A DNA stretch of 64,000 bases from an uncultured Bacteroidota bacterium (GCA_903850915.1 CAINMV010000014.1:62001-126000), one strand, 5' to 3'. Numbered from the stretch's first letter, positions 20,729-29,928 are shown. Notes: a model not told the origin generated them from the sequence alone. Numbers and translations: made by a program.

Positions 20729-23719
20729 CTACAATAATCGATCAGGTATTTTATCCCGATCGGCCATTGGCAAATGTTTGAGATACTCTACTTCAATGCT
20801 CAGAAAATCATATTCTTCAACTACCTTCCCGCGTATTTCATAGCAGCCTGAGCCCGTAAATGGATATTTTTTTACGCTGGGTGGAAAATGAACGGTGTCA
20901 ATCCAATCCCCGTCGATGTCGATGAAGGTGCCGAAATACATGTTTTCTCCTTTTGATGTTCGTGTTCTTTTGTAATTGACGAGATATCCAACAATAGCCG
21001 TTTTTTTGTTGATGCCGCGTTTTAAATCGTGTGCTTTTAAATTTACGGGTGGCGGGTCGCGAAGCAGATTAAAGGGGGAGCTTAGCGAAAATCCAAACAG
21101 CGCGATCTCATCAAAAGCTTCGTCGATGGGCGACTCTATGAGTTCGGGTAACTTCCACTGTTTAATCTCGGCCTCAAACAATGCGGCTCCTCGTGGTACG
21201 GCTTTCGCCGGATGTAACATCGTATGTATTTCCCACAACAATGCTTTCTTCTTTTTTCCGGTAAAGGTGAAAGCTCCAGCACGAATAAGCAATCGCAATT
21301 GCTCTATCGAAAGGGGTACGCGTTTTATAAAATCGGCGATGTCTCTAAAGGCTCCATGTCGAAGTCGTTCTGCAAGAATAAGTTCAATACTATGCAATTC
21401 TAATTCAGCAATCATATGCAATCCGAGGTATATCGATTTCCCTTGTATAGTCGATAAAATACCGCTGTTGTTGATGCAGGGGCGTTCAATACGAGCGCCA
21501 TTCATACGGGCTTCATGTATGTATAATTCTTTCCTATAAAAGCCACCGCCATTATTTAATGTGGCTACAATATATTCGAGAGGGTAATAGGCTTTTAGAA
21601 ATAAAGCTTGATAGCTTTCTACGGCATAGCTTGCAGAGTGGCCTTTGGAAAAGGCGAAATTTGCAAAGCTTTCAATCTGATGCCAGATGTCGATGATACG
21701 TTTTTCATCGTACCCTTTTGCGCGACAGTTGGTGAAAAATTTTTCTTCTACTTTCGAAAATTCATTACGTTGCCTAAACTTCCACGACATCCCTCTTCGA
21801 AGTACATCAGCTTCCGCCAATGTAAGTCCGGCGAAGAGATGTGCGATTTTTATAACGTCTTCTTGATATACCATAACCCCATAAGTCTCTTCTAAAATAT
21901 GGTAGAGTTCGGGAAGGGCCTCTTGTGCCTTTTTGCGAAGCGTTACATCGCGATAGCGTAAAATGTATTCGCGCATCATGCCGCTTTTAGCTACCCCTGG
22001 GCGTATGATGGAGCTCGCAGCAACCACGCGCAGGTAGTCTTCAGCACGTAATTTAGTAAGTAACATACGCATTGCCGGCGACTCTACATAAAAACAACCA
22101 ATTGTTTTCCCAACGCGTAATAAGGATTTCACGTTTTCATCTTCTTTAAATTGAGCTACATTATGAACATCCAAGGTCACCCCATGATTCTCTTTTACAA
22201 GCGTTACCGTGTCTTTAATTTTCCCTAGGCCCCGTTGGCTCAAGATGTCGAATTTATAAAGCCCGATATCTTCGGCTTCTAGCATGCTAAATTGTGTGGT
22301 TGGAAACCCTTTCGGCATCATGCTTGTGGCCGAATAATAATGAATGGGCTCTTCGGCGATGATAATACCGCTCGAGTGTATGCTTAGGTGACTGGGAAAT
22401 CCTTTGATACGTTCGCTATAACGTAACACCAGTTTTCCAAGCATGTCAATGTCGGGGTATCTATCGTGGTATTGCAAACGTTCGATTTCGGAAGGTGGCA
22501 ACCCAAAAACTTTACCTAACTCACGTATTACAGCATCATGCTGAAATGTATTGTAAGCACCAAGAAGGGCGGTACGTTTACGCCCAAACCGTTCAAATAT
22601 ATATCGTGTTATATCGTCGCGATCGGTCCACGAAAAATCCATATCAAAATCAGGAGCATTGCTGCGGTGCAGATTAATAAATCGTTCGAAATACAAATCG
22701 AGGTCAATCGGATCTACATCGGTAATGCGTAGGAGGTAGGCCACGATGCTGTTGGCTCCGCTACCGCGTCCAACGTAATAATAATCGTGGTGCTGCGCAT
22801 ATTTAATAATATCCCAGTTGATGAGGAAGTATGACGAAAAGTTGAGTTGGGTAATAATGTCGAGCTCTTTTTCAATACGCATCATCACCTCTTGCGATGG
22901 ATTTTTATACCGATACGGTATCCCAGCCATTGTTTCTCTGCGGAGCAGCGCGATATCGTCGGCCATCGATTCGGTATAGTGTTTTAAGTTTTTGTTTGCG
23001 AGCTTGCCATAGATGAAGTTAATAGTACAGTTCGCTAGTAATTGTTGCGTATTCAACACGATTTGTGGGTATTGCGAGAACGCATTATGTAGCGTGTATT
23101 TGGGTAGCATTATTTCGTCGCCCTGTGCTTGTTGCCCTTGGGGTAGTTTGCTCAGCAAGGTGTTCGTGTCGATGGCGCGCAAAAGCCGGTGGGCGTTAAA
23201 TTGCAGTGCGCCTGCGAATGAGGCTGTTTGCAACACCACCATTTTATGGATGTATTTTTTTGCTTTTGAGAAAGGAAGCTGTTGCAATTCTTTGGCTGCT
23301 ATTCCAATAAATTCGTGCTCATGTAGTTTCCATCCTTTGTAGGCGCGCAGTGGGTAAACAATATAGGCATTGTTAAAGTCGGGCGCTATGGCATCAAAAT
23401 CTTTCGAGTGATGGAGGTGCTCCGACAAGTGGTCGTTTAGTTCTTTAAAGCCCTCGTTGTTACGTGCAATACCAACATAAAGCTGTTCGGCTTGGTTGCG
23501 AAAGTCGATGCCTACAATTGGCTTAATGCCATAGTTGTTGGCGGTTCGTACTGCATCGAGCACTGCGGAGGTATTGTTGATGTCGGATAGTACGAATTCG
23601 GTATAGCCCAATGTTCGCACATTATTTACTAGCTCATCGATGGCAAAAGTTCCGTAGCAGAAGCTATAATAAGTATGGCAATTAAGAAGCATTGTTTTTT
23701 GTGGTTGGCTATTCACCAA
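20729..23719 (-). CDS. DNA polymerase III alpha subunit, second-copy / error-prone DnaE2-like (about 990 aa)
   Basis: PHP domain CHTYYSFCYGTFAIDELV...LSDINNTSAVLDAV...GIKPIVGIDF; catalytic YYVGRGSGANSIVAYLLRITDVDPIDLDLYFERFINLHRSNAPDFDMDFSWTDRDDI; YQEDVIKIAHLFAGLTLAEADVLRRGM; C-terminal OB-like region. Neighbours dinB. ATG 23692 is an alternative start. Confidence 0.9.
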   Translation of the reverse strand: MVNSQPQKTMLLNCHTYYSFCYGTFAIDELVNNVRTLGYTEFVLSDINNTSAVLDAVRTANNYGIKPIVGIDFRNQAEQLYVGIARNNEGFKELNDHLSEHLHHSKDFDAIAPDFNNAYIVYPLRAYKGWKLHEHEFIGIAAKELQQLPFSKAKKYIHKMVVLQTASFAGALQFNAHRLLRAIDTNTLLSKLPQGQQAQGDEIMLPKYTLHNAFSQYPQIVLNTQQLLANCTINFIYGKLANKNLKHYTESMADDIALLRRETMAGIPYRYKNPSQEVMMRIEKELDIITQLNFSSYFLINWDIIKYAQHHDYYYVGRGSGANSIVAYLLRITDVDPIDLDLYFERFINLHRSNAPDFDMDFSWTDRDDITRYIFERFGRKRTALLGAYNTFQHDAVIRELGKVFGLPPSEIERLQYHDRYPDIDMLGKLVLRYSERIKGFPSHLSIHSSGIIIAEEPIHYYSATSMMPKGFPTTQFSMLEAEDIGLYKFDILSQRGLGKIKDTVTLVKENHGVTLDVHNVAQFKEDENVKSLLRVGKTIGCFYVESPAMRMLLTKLRAEDYLRVVAASSIIRPGVAKSGMMREYILRYRDVTLRKKAQEALPELYHILEETYGVMVYQEDVIKIAHLFAGLTLAEADVLRRGMSWKFRQRNEFSKVEEKFFTNCRAKGYDEKRIIDIWHQIESFANFAFSKGHSASYAVESYQALFLKAYYPLEYIVATLNNGGGFYRKELYIHEARMNGARIERPCINNSGILSTIQGKSIYLGLHMIAELELHSIELILAERLRHGAFRDIADFIKRVPLSIEQLRLLIRAGAFTFTGKKKKALLWEIHTMLHPAKAVPRGAALFEAEIKQWKLPELIESPIDEAFDEIALFGFSLSSPFNLLRDPPPVNLKAHDLKRGINKKTAIVGYLVNYKRTRTSKGENMYFGTFIDIDGDWIDTVHFPPSVKKYPFTGSGCYEIRGKVVEEYDFLSIEVEYLKHLPMADRDKIPDRLL

Positions 23720-23904
23720 TAGTTGCTTTTGGTGTATTGTTTTTTTTGCTGCTTCAAATTTCGTTGGTGAGTAGTTTTGGTTATCAACAATAGTGTTGCG
23801 ATGGTAAAATACCCGCTAAAAAATTGTGGCAAAATTTTTAAGCAATAAAAAAACTGGCCTAATATTGCCTTGCAACGATGTGGCTTCAGGGTATTTCTAA
23901 GGGG

Positions 23905-25074
23905 TTATTTTTTTGTGTTCTTGGGGTCGTTTAAGTCCATGCCCGCAGCTCTATTCACCGCATCTTTACCATAACGGTTGCGCAGTTTATCCATCGCCTG
24001 ATATAGCTGTATCTGTTCGGCCGTATCTTCAAACATATTAAACTGATGGCCTCCCTGAATAAGATGACTGAATTTTATTCCAATGAGTCGAATGAGCATT
24101 CGCTTTTGAAAAAGCTTATCAAACAACCCCGATACTCTATCAATAAGAACATGGTCGAGCGATGTATATGGAATACGGGCTTGCATGGTATAGGTGTTAA
24201 AATCGGAATACCGAATTTTTATCGTCACACATGCCGTTAGCTTTTCTTCACTACGCAGCTGAAACGCGAGTTTCTCCGTCATGCCAATGAGGATGCCTTT
24301 TAGCGCTTTCACATCAATGGTGTCTTTGTCGAAGGTACGCTCGGTGGAAATAGATTTACGCTCGGAATACGGAATCACCGGTGTGTTGTCGATGCCATTG
24401 GCTTTCTTCCAAATGAGAGCGCCATTGTCGCCAAGTACCTGCTGCATCAGCGCTAAGGGCATCTCTTGCAAGGTATGAATCCACTGTATGCCCATGTCAC
24501 GCAATAGCTGAAATGTTTTGTCGCCCACCATTGGAATTTTACGGATGGAAAGCGGGGCTAAAAACGATTTCTCGGTTCCAAAAGGAATCTCTTTCTGTCC
24601 GTTGGGCTTGGCTTCACCTGTTCCCACCTTCGATACGGTTTTGTTCGTCGACATCGCAAATGAAATAGGCAGGTTTGTTTCTTTCATTATTTTCTGACGT
24701 AATTCCGTCGCCATTTTATAGCAACCAAAATAACGATCCATGCCGGTGAGGTCGATGTAAAACTCATCAATCGATGTTTTTTCGTAAAGCGGTACATCGC
24801 CACTAATAATTTCGGTAACAATATTGGAGTAGTTGCTGTATTGCTCATGATCGCCTCGCACGAGGATAGCTTCGGGACAAAGTTGTTTTGCCTGTTTCAT
24901 CGGCATGGCCGAATGCACGCCGAAGGCTCGCGCCTCGTAGCTGCACGAAGCTACTACGCCTCTATCACTGGTGCCTCCCACCAACACTGGCTTGCCAATA
25001 AGCTTGGGATTGTTAAGGCGCTCTACAGAAACAAAAAAGGAGTCTAGGTCGATATGTACAATATTGCGGTCCAT
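23905..25074 (-). CDS. dinB: Y-family DNA polymerase (DinB / Pol IV)
   Basis: IVHIDLDSFFVSVERLNNPKLIGKPVLVGG...VVASCSYEARAFGVHSAMPMKQA...KTSIDEFYIDLTG...STNKTVSKVGTGEAKPNG; QFNMFED near the C-terminus resembles a beta-clamp-binding motif. Confidence 0.95.
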   Translation of the reverse strand: MDRNIVHIDLDSFFVSVERLNNPKLIGKPVLVGGTSDRGVVASCSYEARAFGVHSAMPMKQAKQLCPEAILVRGDHEQYSNYSNIVTEIISGDVPLYEKTSIDEFYIDLTGMDRYFGCYKMATELRQKIMKETNLPISFAMSTNKTVSKVGTGEAKPNGQKEIPFGTEKSFLAPLSIRKIPMVGDKTFQLLRDMGIQWIHTLQEMPLALMQQVLGDNGALIWKKANGIDNTPVIPYSERKSISTERTFDKDTIDVKALKGILIGMTEKLAFQLRSEEKLTACVTIKIRYSDFNTYTMQARIPYTSLDHVLIDRVSGLFDKLFQKRMLIRLIGIKFSHLIQGGHQFNMFEDTAEQIQLYQAMDKLRNRYGKDAVNRAAGMDLNDPKNTKK

Positions 25075-25174
25075 GGTGTAATGCGTAGCCCTTTGTTTTA
25101 GTGCATGTTGAAGGACAAGAAAGTGCGCGCGCTGCCATCAAAATTACTACTGAAAAGGATAGCTTAAAAAGGTG

Positions 25175-25205
25175 TTGCAAATTACCAAATATTTTAGTAT
25201 GTTTG
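25175..25205 (+). promoter_or_regulatory. Putative Bacteroidetes-type promoter of the S24 regulator (TTG - 20 nt - TAtgTTTG)
   Basis: TTG at 25175-25177, TATGTTTG at 25198-25205, ATG at 25222. Confidence 0.6.
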
Positions 25206-25224
25206 TGCTAAATATTTTAGTATG
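25185..25224 (+). promoter_or_regulatory. Tandem operator-like repeats upstream of the S24 regulator
   Basis: Exact 15-bp direct repeat AAATATTTTAGTATG at 25187-25201 and 25210-25224. Each copy contains an inverted repeat: CCAAA-TAT-TTTAG (25185-25197) and CTAAA-TAT-TTTAG (25208-25220), 23 bp apart. Confidence 0.7.
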
Positions 25225-25980
25225 AGTAAGATTTCTAAAAACCTCAGGCATCTGCGCCAACTTAGAAAGTGGTCGCAGGAACAAATGGCAACGAAGCTAG
25301 GCATCAGTCGTGCACGTATTGGCTCGTACGAAGAAGAGCGTTGTGATCCACCGATCGATGTGTTGGTGAAGCTTTCCAATCTATTTCATATTGCGGTGGA
25401 TGCGTTGGTGAAAGCCGACCTCACAAAATTCAATGGCGAATCTTTTATTAAGGTCGGAGAGAATAGAATCTTGTTTCCTATTATGATTGATAAGGAAAAT
25501 AACGACGTGGTGGAAGTTGTTACGGTGCGTGCTTCTGCGGGTTACCTTACGGGTTATGCCGATCCGGATTTTATAGAAAAGTTGCCAGTGATGAATCTAC
25601 CGTTTAAGGTAGTGGGGAAACACCGCGCTTTTATTATCAAAGGTGATTCTATGCCTCCTTTGGCCGATGGATGTTATGTTATTGGTAAATATGTGGAGTC
25701 GTTAAAAAACATCCGAAATGGGCGTACGTATATTTTAGTGACAAAAAGTGATGGTGTAGTTTACAAACGCATTTATATGAATGGCTTTGAGCTAGAGATG
25801 CATTCCGACAACAAAAACTACCCTCCGTTTACTGTTGATGCTGCCGATGTGTTAGAGATTTGGGAGTTTGTTTGCAATTTGAATATTTCGGATAAGAAAG
25901 AAGAGGAGCTAAACCTGGAAAGTATTATGACGATGCTTCGCAGCATGCGGGTAGAGATGGAGGGGATAACAAAAAAGTAG
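25222..25980 (+). CDS. XRE-family HTH regulator with S24 (LexA/CI-like) peptidase domain
   Basis: HTH: LRHLRQLRKWSQEQMATKLGISRARIGSYEEERCDPPIDVLVKLSNLF; S24: possible Ala-Gly cleavage site in VTVRASAGYLTGY, Ser in IIKGDSMPPLADGCYVIG, Lys in VTKSDGVVYKRIY. Confidence 0.92.
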   Translation: MSKISKNLRHLRQLRKWSQEQMATKLGISRARIGSYEEERCDPPIDVLVKLSNLFHIAVDALVKADLTKFNGESFIKVGENRILFPIMIDKENNDVVEVVTVRASAGYLTGYADPDFIEKLPVMNLPFKVVGKHRAFIIKGDSMPPLADGCYVIGKYVESLKNIRNGRTYILVTKSDGVVYKRIYMNGFELEMHSDNKNYPPFTVDAADVLEIWEFVCNLNISDKKEEELNLESIMTMLRSMRVEMEGITKK

Positions 25981-26031
25981 GGTTACCAACACTCTATTTT
26001 ATACCTAAGGGTGATTTGCAGCCAAGTGGGC

Positions 26032-26066
26032 AAAAAAAATCCCCCTTCCGATAGGAAGAGGGATTT
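26032..26066 (-). terminator. Rho-independent terminator of the cold-shock gene
   Basis: AAATCCCCCTTCC-GATA-GGAAGAGGGATTT stem followed on the minus strand by a T-run. Confidence 0.8.
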
Positions 26067-26089
26067 ATACGATTTATGTTTGAAACGTG

Positions 26090-26284
26090 TTAAGCTATTT
26101 TTACATTTACCGCGTTAGGGCCTTTTTTGCCTTGTTCTACATCGAAGCTAACAGTATCGTTTTCACGAATCTTGTCGATTAAGCCTGAAGTATGAACGAA
26201 GATTTCGCTTCCACCTTGTGTCGGTGTGATGAATCCGAAGCCTTTTTCATCATTAAAAAATTTTACTGTACCTTGTTGTGACAT
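26090..26284 (-). CDS. Cold shock protein (CspA family)
   Basis: MSQQGTVKFFNDEKGFGFITPTQGGSEIFVHTSGL: RNP1/RNP2 motifs. Confidence 0.96.
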   Translation of the reverse strand: MSQQGTVKFFNDEKGFGFITPTQGGSEIFVHTSGLIDKIRENDTVSFDVEQGKKGPNAVNVKIA

Positions 26285-26309
26285 TTAATTGTGTATTAGT
26301 TATAAAGTA

Positions 26310-26317
26310 CAAAGGTA
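26310..26317 (-). promoter_or_regulatory. -7 box (TACCTTTG) of the cold-shock gene
   Basis: CAAAGGTA on + = TACCTTTG on -, 26 nt upstream of the start codon. Confidence 0.5.
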
Positions 26318-26413
26318 CGCATAAATACTGGGTATTCTTGCTTTTATTATGCAATATCCAAATTGTACGCTAAAATCAACTCATTTCGTCGCCTTGTAAT
26401 ATTATATGGTACC

Positions 26414-26442
26414 AAAAAAGCCACTCCTTTTTGAGGAATGGC
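26414..26442 (-). terminator. Terminator downstream of the YceI gene
   Basis: GCCACTCC-TTTTTGA-GGAATGGC stem with A-run on + (T-run on -). Confidence 0.65.
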
Positions 26443-26517
26443 TCTTCACTACCAAGAATTAGTATCTATATTCTCGAAACGGAAATAAGTCTATTTCTTT
26501 TTTTATTGTCTTTGTAA

Positions 26518-27066
26518 TTAAATGGCAGCTGGTACTTGTTTTACCATTTGAATTTCAGCAAGAACGCGCACGTCTTCGCTTAACAAAAGGCCTCCACTTT
26601 CGAGTGTAGCGTTCCAGCTTAAATCCCAGTCTTTGCGGTTTATTTTTCCGCTTACTGTAAATCCAGCTTTTTGATTTCCCCAAGGATCTTTTTCGGTTCC
26701 TGCAAACTCTACGTCCATTGTGGCTGGCTTAGTAATGCCTTTGATGGTAAGATCACCATGCATTTTGTAATGACCAGCTTCGTTTCCATGCTCAATTTTT
26801 GATGAGTTGAAAGATATCGATGGATGTTGTTCAACGTCAAAGAAATCGCCTCCTTTGATGTGTCCATCTCTTTGTTCGTTGTTTGTATCTATCGAGGCGG
26901 TGTTTGCTTCAAAAGAAACTTTGGCGGTAGAGAAATCTTCGCCCTCGGTGGTTGCTGAAGCCGTAAACGATTTAAAGCTTCCAGTTACCGTAGTAATCAT
27001 CAAGTGTTTTATCTTGAATTGGATTTCGCTGTGTGTTGGGTCTAAAGCCCATGTTGTAGTTGACAT
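26518..27066 (-). CDS. YceI family protein
   Basis: TTWALDPTHSEIQFKIKHLMITTVTGSFKSF...DFFDVEQHPSISFNSSKIE...LTIKGITKPATMDVEF...GKINRKDWDLSWN. Confidence 0.96.
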   Translation of the reverse strand: MSTTTWALDPTHSEIQFKIKHLMITTVTGSFKSFTASATTEGEDFSTAKVSFEANTASIDTNNEQRDGHIKGGDFFDVEQHPSISFNSSKIEHGNEAGHYKMHGDLTIKGITKPATMDVEFAGTEKDPWGNQKAGFTVSGKINRKDWDLSWNATLESGGLLLSEDVRVLAEIQMVKQVPAAI

Positions 27067-27108
27067 AATTTTGATGTAATAATGGTTATTGAAAAATAGG
27101 TTTAATTT

Positions 27109-27825
27109 TTATAGTGTCATTGGAACTTCCATAAGTAGAAATTCGGCTTGTGAATTTGCAGTAATCGTTACACTGCTTATGTCCCATATCCCATAGCCAT
27201 CTCGGGAAGATAAGCGTTGCTCATTCACCATCATATCGCCATGTAAATTAAATACATAAAGTCCATTGTCCTTGCTTTTGAAATGGTATTCTGTAGATAC
27301 ATCTGCATCAAAATTACCAAGATGAAACCAGGCATTTTGATAAATCCAAACCCCTTCGTCGTTCGGATATGGCGAAAGTACCTGGCAAAGTTTATTGTGT
27401 CGGTCTTCGGTTTTTAGGGTAATCTGATCGTATCGTGGCATTACATTTTTTTTGTTTGGGAATACCCAAATCTGTAAAAAACGTACCTCATCTTCCTTGT
27501 TTTTATTATATTCGCTATGGTAAATTCCTGTTCCTGCACTCATTACCTGGATATCGCCATTGCGGATTACAGTGATGTTATTCATACTGTCTTTGTGTTC
27601 CAAATCCCCTTGTAACGGGATGGAAATAATCTCCATATTATCGTGAGGATGCAAACCAAACCCTTGACCTCCAGCTACAATATCATCATTTAATACGCGC
27701 AGCACGCCAAAGTGCATTCGCTCAGGGTTATAGTAGTTGGCAAAGCTAAACGAATGTTTACTGTGAAGCCATCCGTGGTTGGCGTCGCCACGGGTATTAG
27801 CTTTATGTAAAATTGAGTTTGCCAT
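27109..27825 (-). CDS. Pirin family protein
   Basis: ANHGWLHSKHSFSFANYYNPERMHFGVLRVLNDDIVAGGQGFGLHPHDNMEIISIPLQGDLEHKDSMNN...MSAGTGIYHSEYN. Confidence 0.96.
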   Translation of the reverse strand: MANSILHKANTRGDANHGWLHSKHSFSFANYYNPERMHFGVLRVLNDDIVAGGQGFGLHPHDNMEIISIPLQGDLEHKDSMNNITVIRNGDIQVMSAGTGIYHSEYNKNKEDEVRFLQIWVFPNKKNVMPRYDQITLKTEDRHNKLCQVLSPYPNDEGVWIYQNAWFHLGNFDADVSTEYHFKSKDNGLYVFNLHGDMMVNEQRLSSRDGYGIWDISSVTITANSQAEFLLMEVPMTL

Positions 27826-27960
27826 TATAATTACTACGTTTTTATCGTTTTATTTATATTGCAAAATTACAACCAATTATATTGGTATGTTAATAATCTA
27901 GATTAAGAAATTAATCGGCTATTCCGAAAGTGTTGGTTTCTTGTACGGAGGTGCTAAAAT

Positions 27961-27995
27961 AAAAAAACCCTTCCAGTTAGGGAAGGGTCTCTTTT
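27961..27995 (-). terminator. Terminator downstream of the DUF2795 gene (possibly bidirectional)
   Basis: ACCCTTCC-AGTTAG-GGAAGGGT flanked by A7 and T6. Confidence 0.75.
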
Positions 27996-28217
27996 TTAAA
28001 GTTCGTCGGCATTGAAGAAATAATCGTCGGGCGTTGGATAATCTGGCCAAACCTCTTCAATAGTTTCAAAAGGTTCACCATCATCTTCCAATTCCTGCAA
28101 GTTTTCAATTACTTCCAAAGGCGCTCCGCTTCTAATGGCGAAATCTATTAATTCGTCTTTCGTTGCAGGCCATGGTGCATCATCCAAATAGGAGGCAAGT
28201 TCAAGTGTCCAATACAT
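27996..28217 (-). CDS. DUF2795-like small acidic protein
   Basis: MYWTLELASYLDDAPWPATKDELIDFAIRSGAPLEVIENLQELEDDGEPFETIEEVWPDYP resembles the DUF2795 pattern seen in Bacteroidetes; promoter- and terminator-flanked. Confidence 0.7.
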   Translation of the reverse strand: MYWTLELASYLDDAPWPATKDELIDFAIRSGAPLEVIENLQELEDDGEPFETIEEVWPDYPTPDDYFFNADEL

Positions 28218-28385
28218 AGTATATAATTTAGTTTATTACTTTTAATTTTAAGGGCGCAAATAAATAAAAAAATACGGATAAAAAACAAAATCTTTTTTCA
28301 GAAAAAATCCACTTTATAAAACCCAAGCCCACAGTATCTCTTGGGCGTCGTATAGTTGGGCTTTTTTCCAGCAAAGTGGCTTTGT

Positions 28386-29543
28386 CTATTCTATCCAGCT
28401 TTTATAATATCCGGGGTCTTCACATTGCATCGCTTCATCTGTAATCATCAATGGGTAAAAAGGGTCAATCATAACAGCAAGTTCTTGCGTTGCAGTTTTG
28501 CCGATGCTCTTTTCTGCCATACCCGGATGAGGTCCATGTGGGATTCCTTTAGGATGTAGGGAGATCATACCACGCTCAACATGTTTACGGCTCATAAAGT
28601 CTCCATCTACATAATATAAAACTTCATCGCTATCCACATTACTGTGGTTATAGGGTGCTGGTATACTTAGTGGATGATAATCGTACATGCGCGGCACAAA
28701 GGAGCAAATTACAAAATTATGACCTTCAAAGGTTTGATGTATTGGTGGTGGCATATGCACGCGACCTGTAATTGGCTCATAGTTGTGTATGCTAAAACCA
28801 TACGGATATTGAAATCCATCCCAACCGATAGCTCCAAATGGATGAGCTCCTAGGGTATAAGGGTAAATATGATCTTGCTTTTTTATTAGCACCTTAAAAT
28901 CACCAAGTTCGTCGTAAGTGACTAAGTCGCGAGGTAGTTTTATGTCGCGTTCACAATAAGGCGAATGCTCAAGCAGTTGGCCGAATTCGTTTGTGTATCG
29001 TTTAGGAGGACGAATTGGTGAGAAGCTTTCTATGATCATCAGTCGGTTCTTCTCATCGTTGAATTCCAACTGATAGATAACTCCTCTTGGTACCACAAGA
29101 TAATCACCATATTCAAAAGCAATTTCACCATATAGTGTCTTCAATCTGCCACTTCCTTCGTGCACAAAAATCACTTCATCGGCATCCGCATTTTTATAGA
29201 AGTATTCGGTCATGCTTTTGCGAGGAGCTGCCGAACTCATATACAAATCGTTATTAAATAATAGCACTTTTCTAGACTTTAGATAATCGTCTTCTGGTTG
29301 TGTTTTAAAGGTGAGAAAAGATCGATTTTGGAGATTTGTTTTTAGGCGTGCTTCTGGCTTTACGCTGTAGGCTTCTTCGATGTTTTTTACTAACGTAGGT
29401 GGATGACAATGATAAACTAGGCTATAGAGGCTGCTAAATCCTTCGGTACTAACTAATTCTTCCGAATATAGCGTGCCATCTGCTTTTCGAAATTGCGTAT
29501 GTCGTTTTGGTGGTATTGCACCTAGGGTATAATAAAAAGGCAT
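28386..29543 (-). CDS. hmgA: Homogentisate 1,2-dioxygenase
   Basis: MPFYYTLGAIPPKRHTQFRKADGTLYSEELVSTEGFSSLYSLVYHCHPPT...NFVICSFVPRMYDYHPLSIPAPYNHSNVDSDEVLYYVDGDFMSRK...HPKGIPHGPHPGMAEKSIG. Confidence 0.92.
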   Translation of the reverse strand: MPFYYTLGAIPPKRHTQFRKADGTLYSEELVSTEGFSSLYSLVYHCHPPTLVKNIEEAYSVKPEARLKTNLQNRSFLTFKTQPEDDYLKSRKVLLFNNDLYMSSAAPRKSMTEYFYKNADADEVIFVHEGSGRLKTLYGEIAFEYGDYLVVPRGVIYQLEFNDEKNRLMIIESFSPIRPPKRYTNEFGQLLEHSPYCERDIKLPRDLVTYDELGDFKVLIKKQDHIYPYTLGAHPFGAIGWDGFQYPYGFSIHNYEPITGRVHMPPPIHQTFEGHNFVICSFVPRMYDYHPLSIPAPYNHSNVDSDEVLYYVDGDFMSRKHVERGMISLHPKGIPHGPHPGMAEKSIGKTATQELAVMIDPFYPLMITDEAMQCEDPGYYKSWIE

Positions 29544-29643
29544 AACAAGTCGTTTGTTTTTTTAGGTATCATGCAAAAATAGAAGAAATTGTGATACATC
29601 GTGCAGATTGCTTTGCCGAAGCCAATGTTGCTATAGCAGTTAT

Positions 29644-29928
29644 TTAACGAATTAAATCGTTGATATTGGTCGCATGGCGATTGATAATAGCTTCGGAGCG
29701 AAATACTGCACCATCTATATCATAGCCTGGGCCTCCTGGATTGGCAAGGTTGGCATATTTAGGGTGCAAATGATCGTTGGTTCGGCTAACTTTCAAATCA
29801 TACATGGACATGCGTTGCGATGTGGCGCGGGTGGAATCGGTATTTAATTGCGCAGATGCAGCAAGGCCGAGTAAACAGAAAAGAAGCGTTGAATAAACTA
29901 TTTTCATGGCAGTGTAAACAATAATCAA
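29644..29928 (-). CDS. Small secreted hypothetical protein
   Basis: Signal peptide MKIVYSTLLFCLLGLAASAQ (internal Met, about 29907); 70-90 aa. Confidence 0.5.
   Translation of the reverse strand: MIIVYTAMKIVYSTLLFCLLGLAASAQLNTDSTRATSQRMSMYDLKVSRTNDHLHPKYANLANPGGPGYDIDGAVFRSEAIINRHATNINDLIR

Noticed and set aside
20976-21539. 187-aa + strand ORF
   Set aside because: Fully antisense to the dnaE-like gene; low-complexity Ser/Arg/Ile composition typical of a shadow ORF; no recognisable domain.
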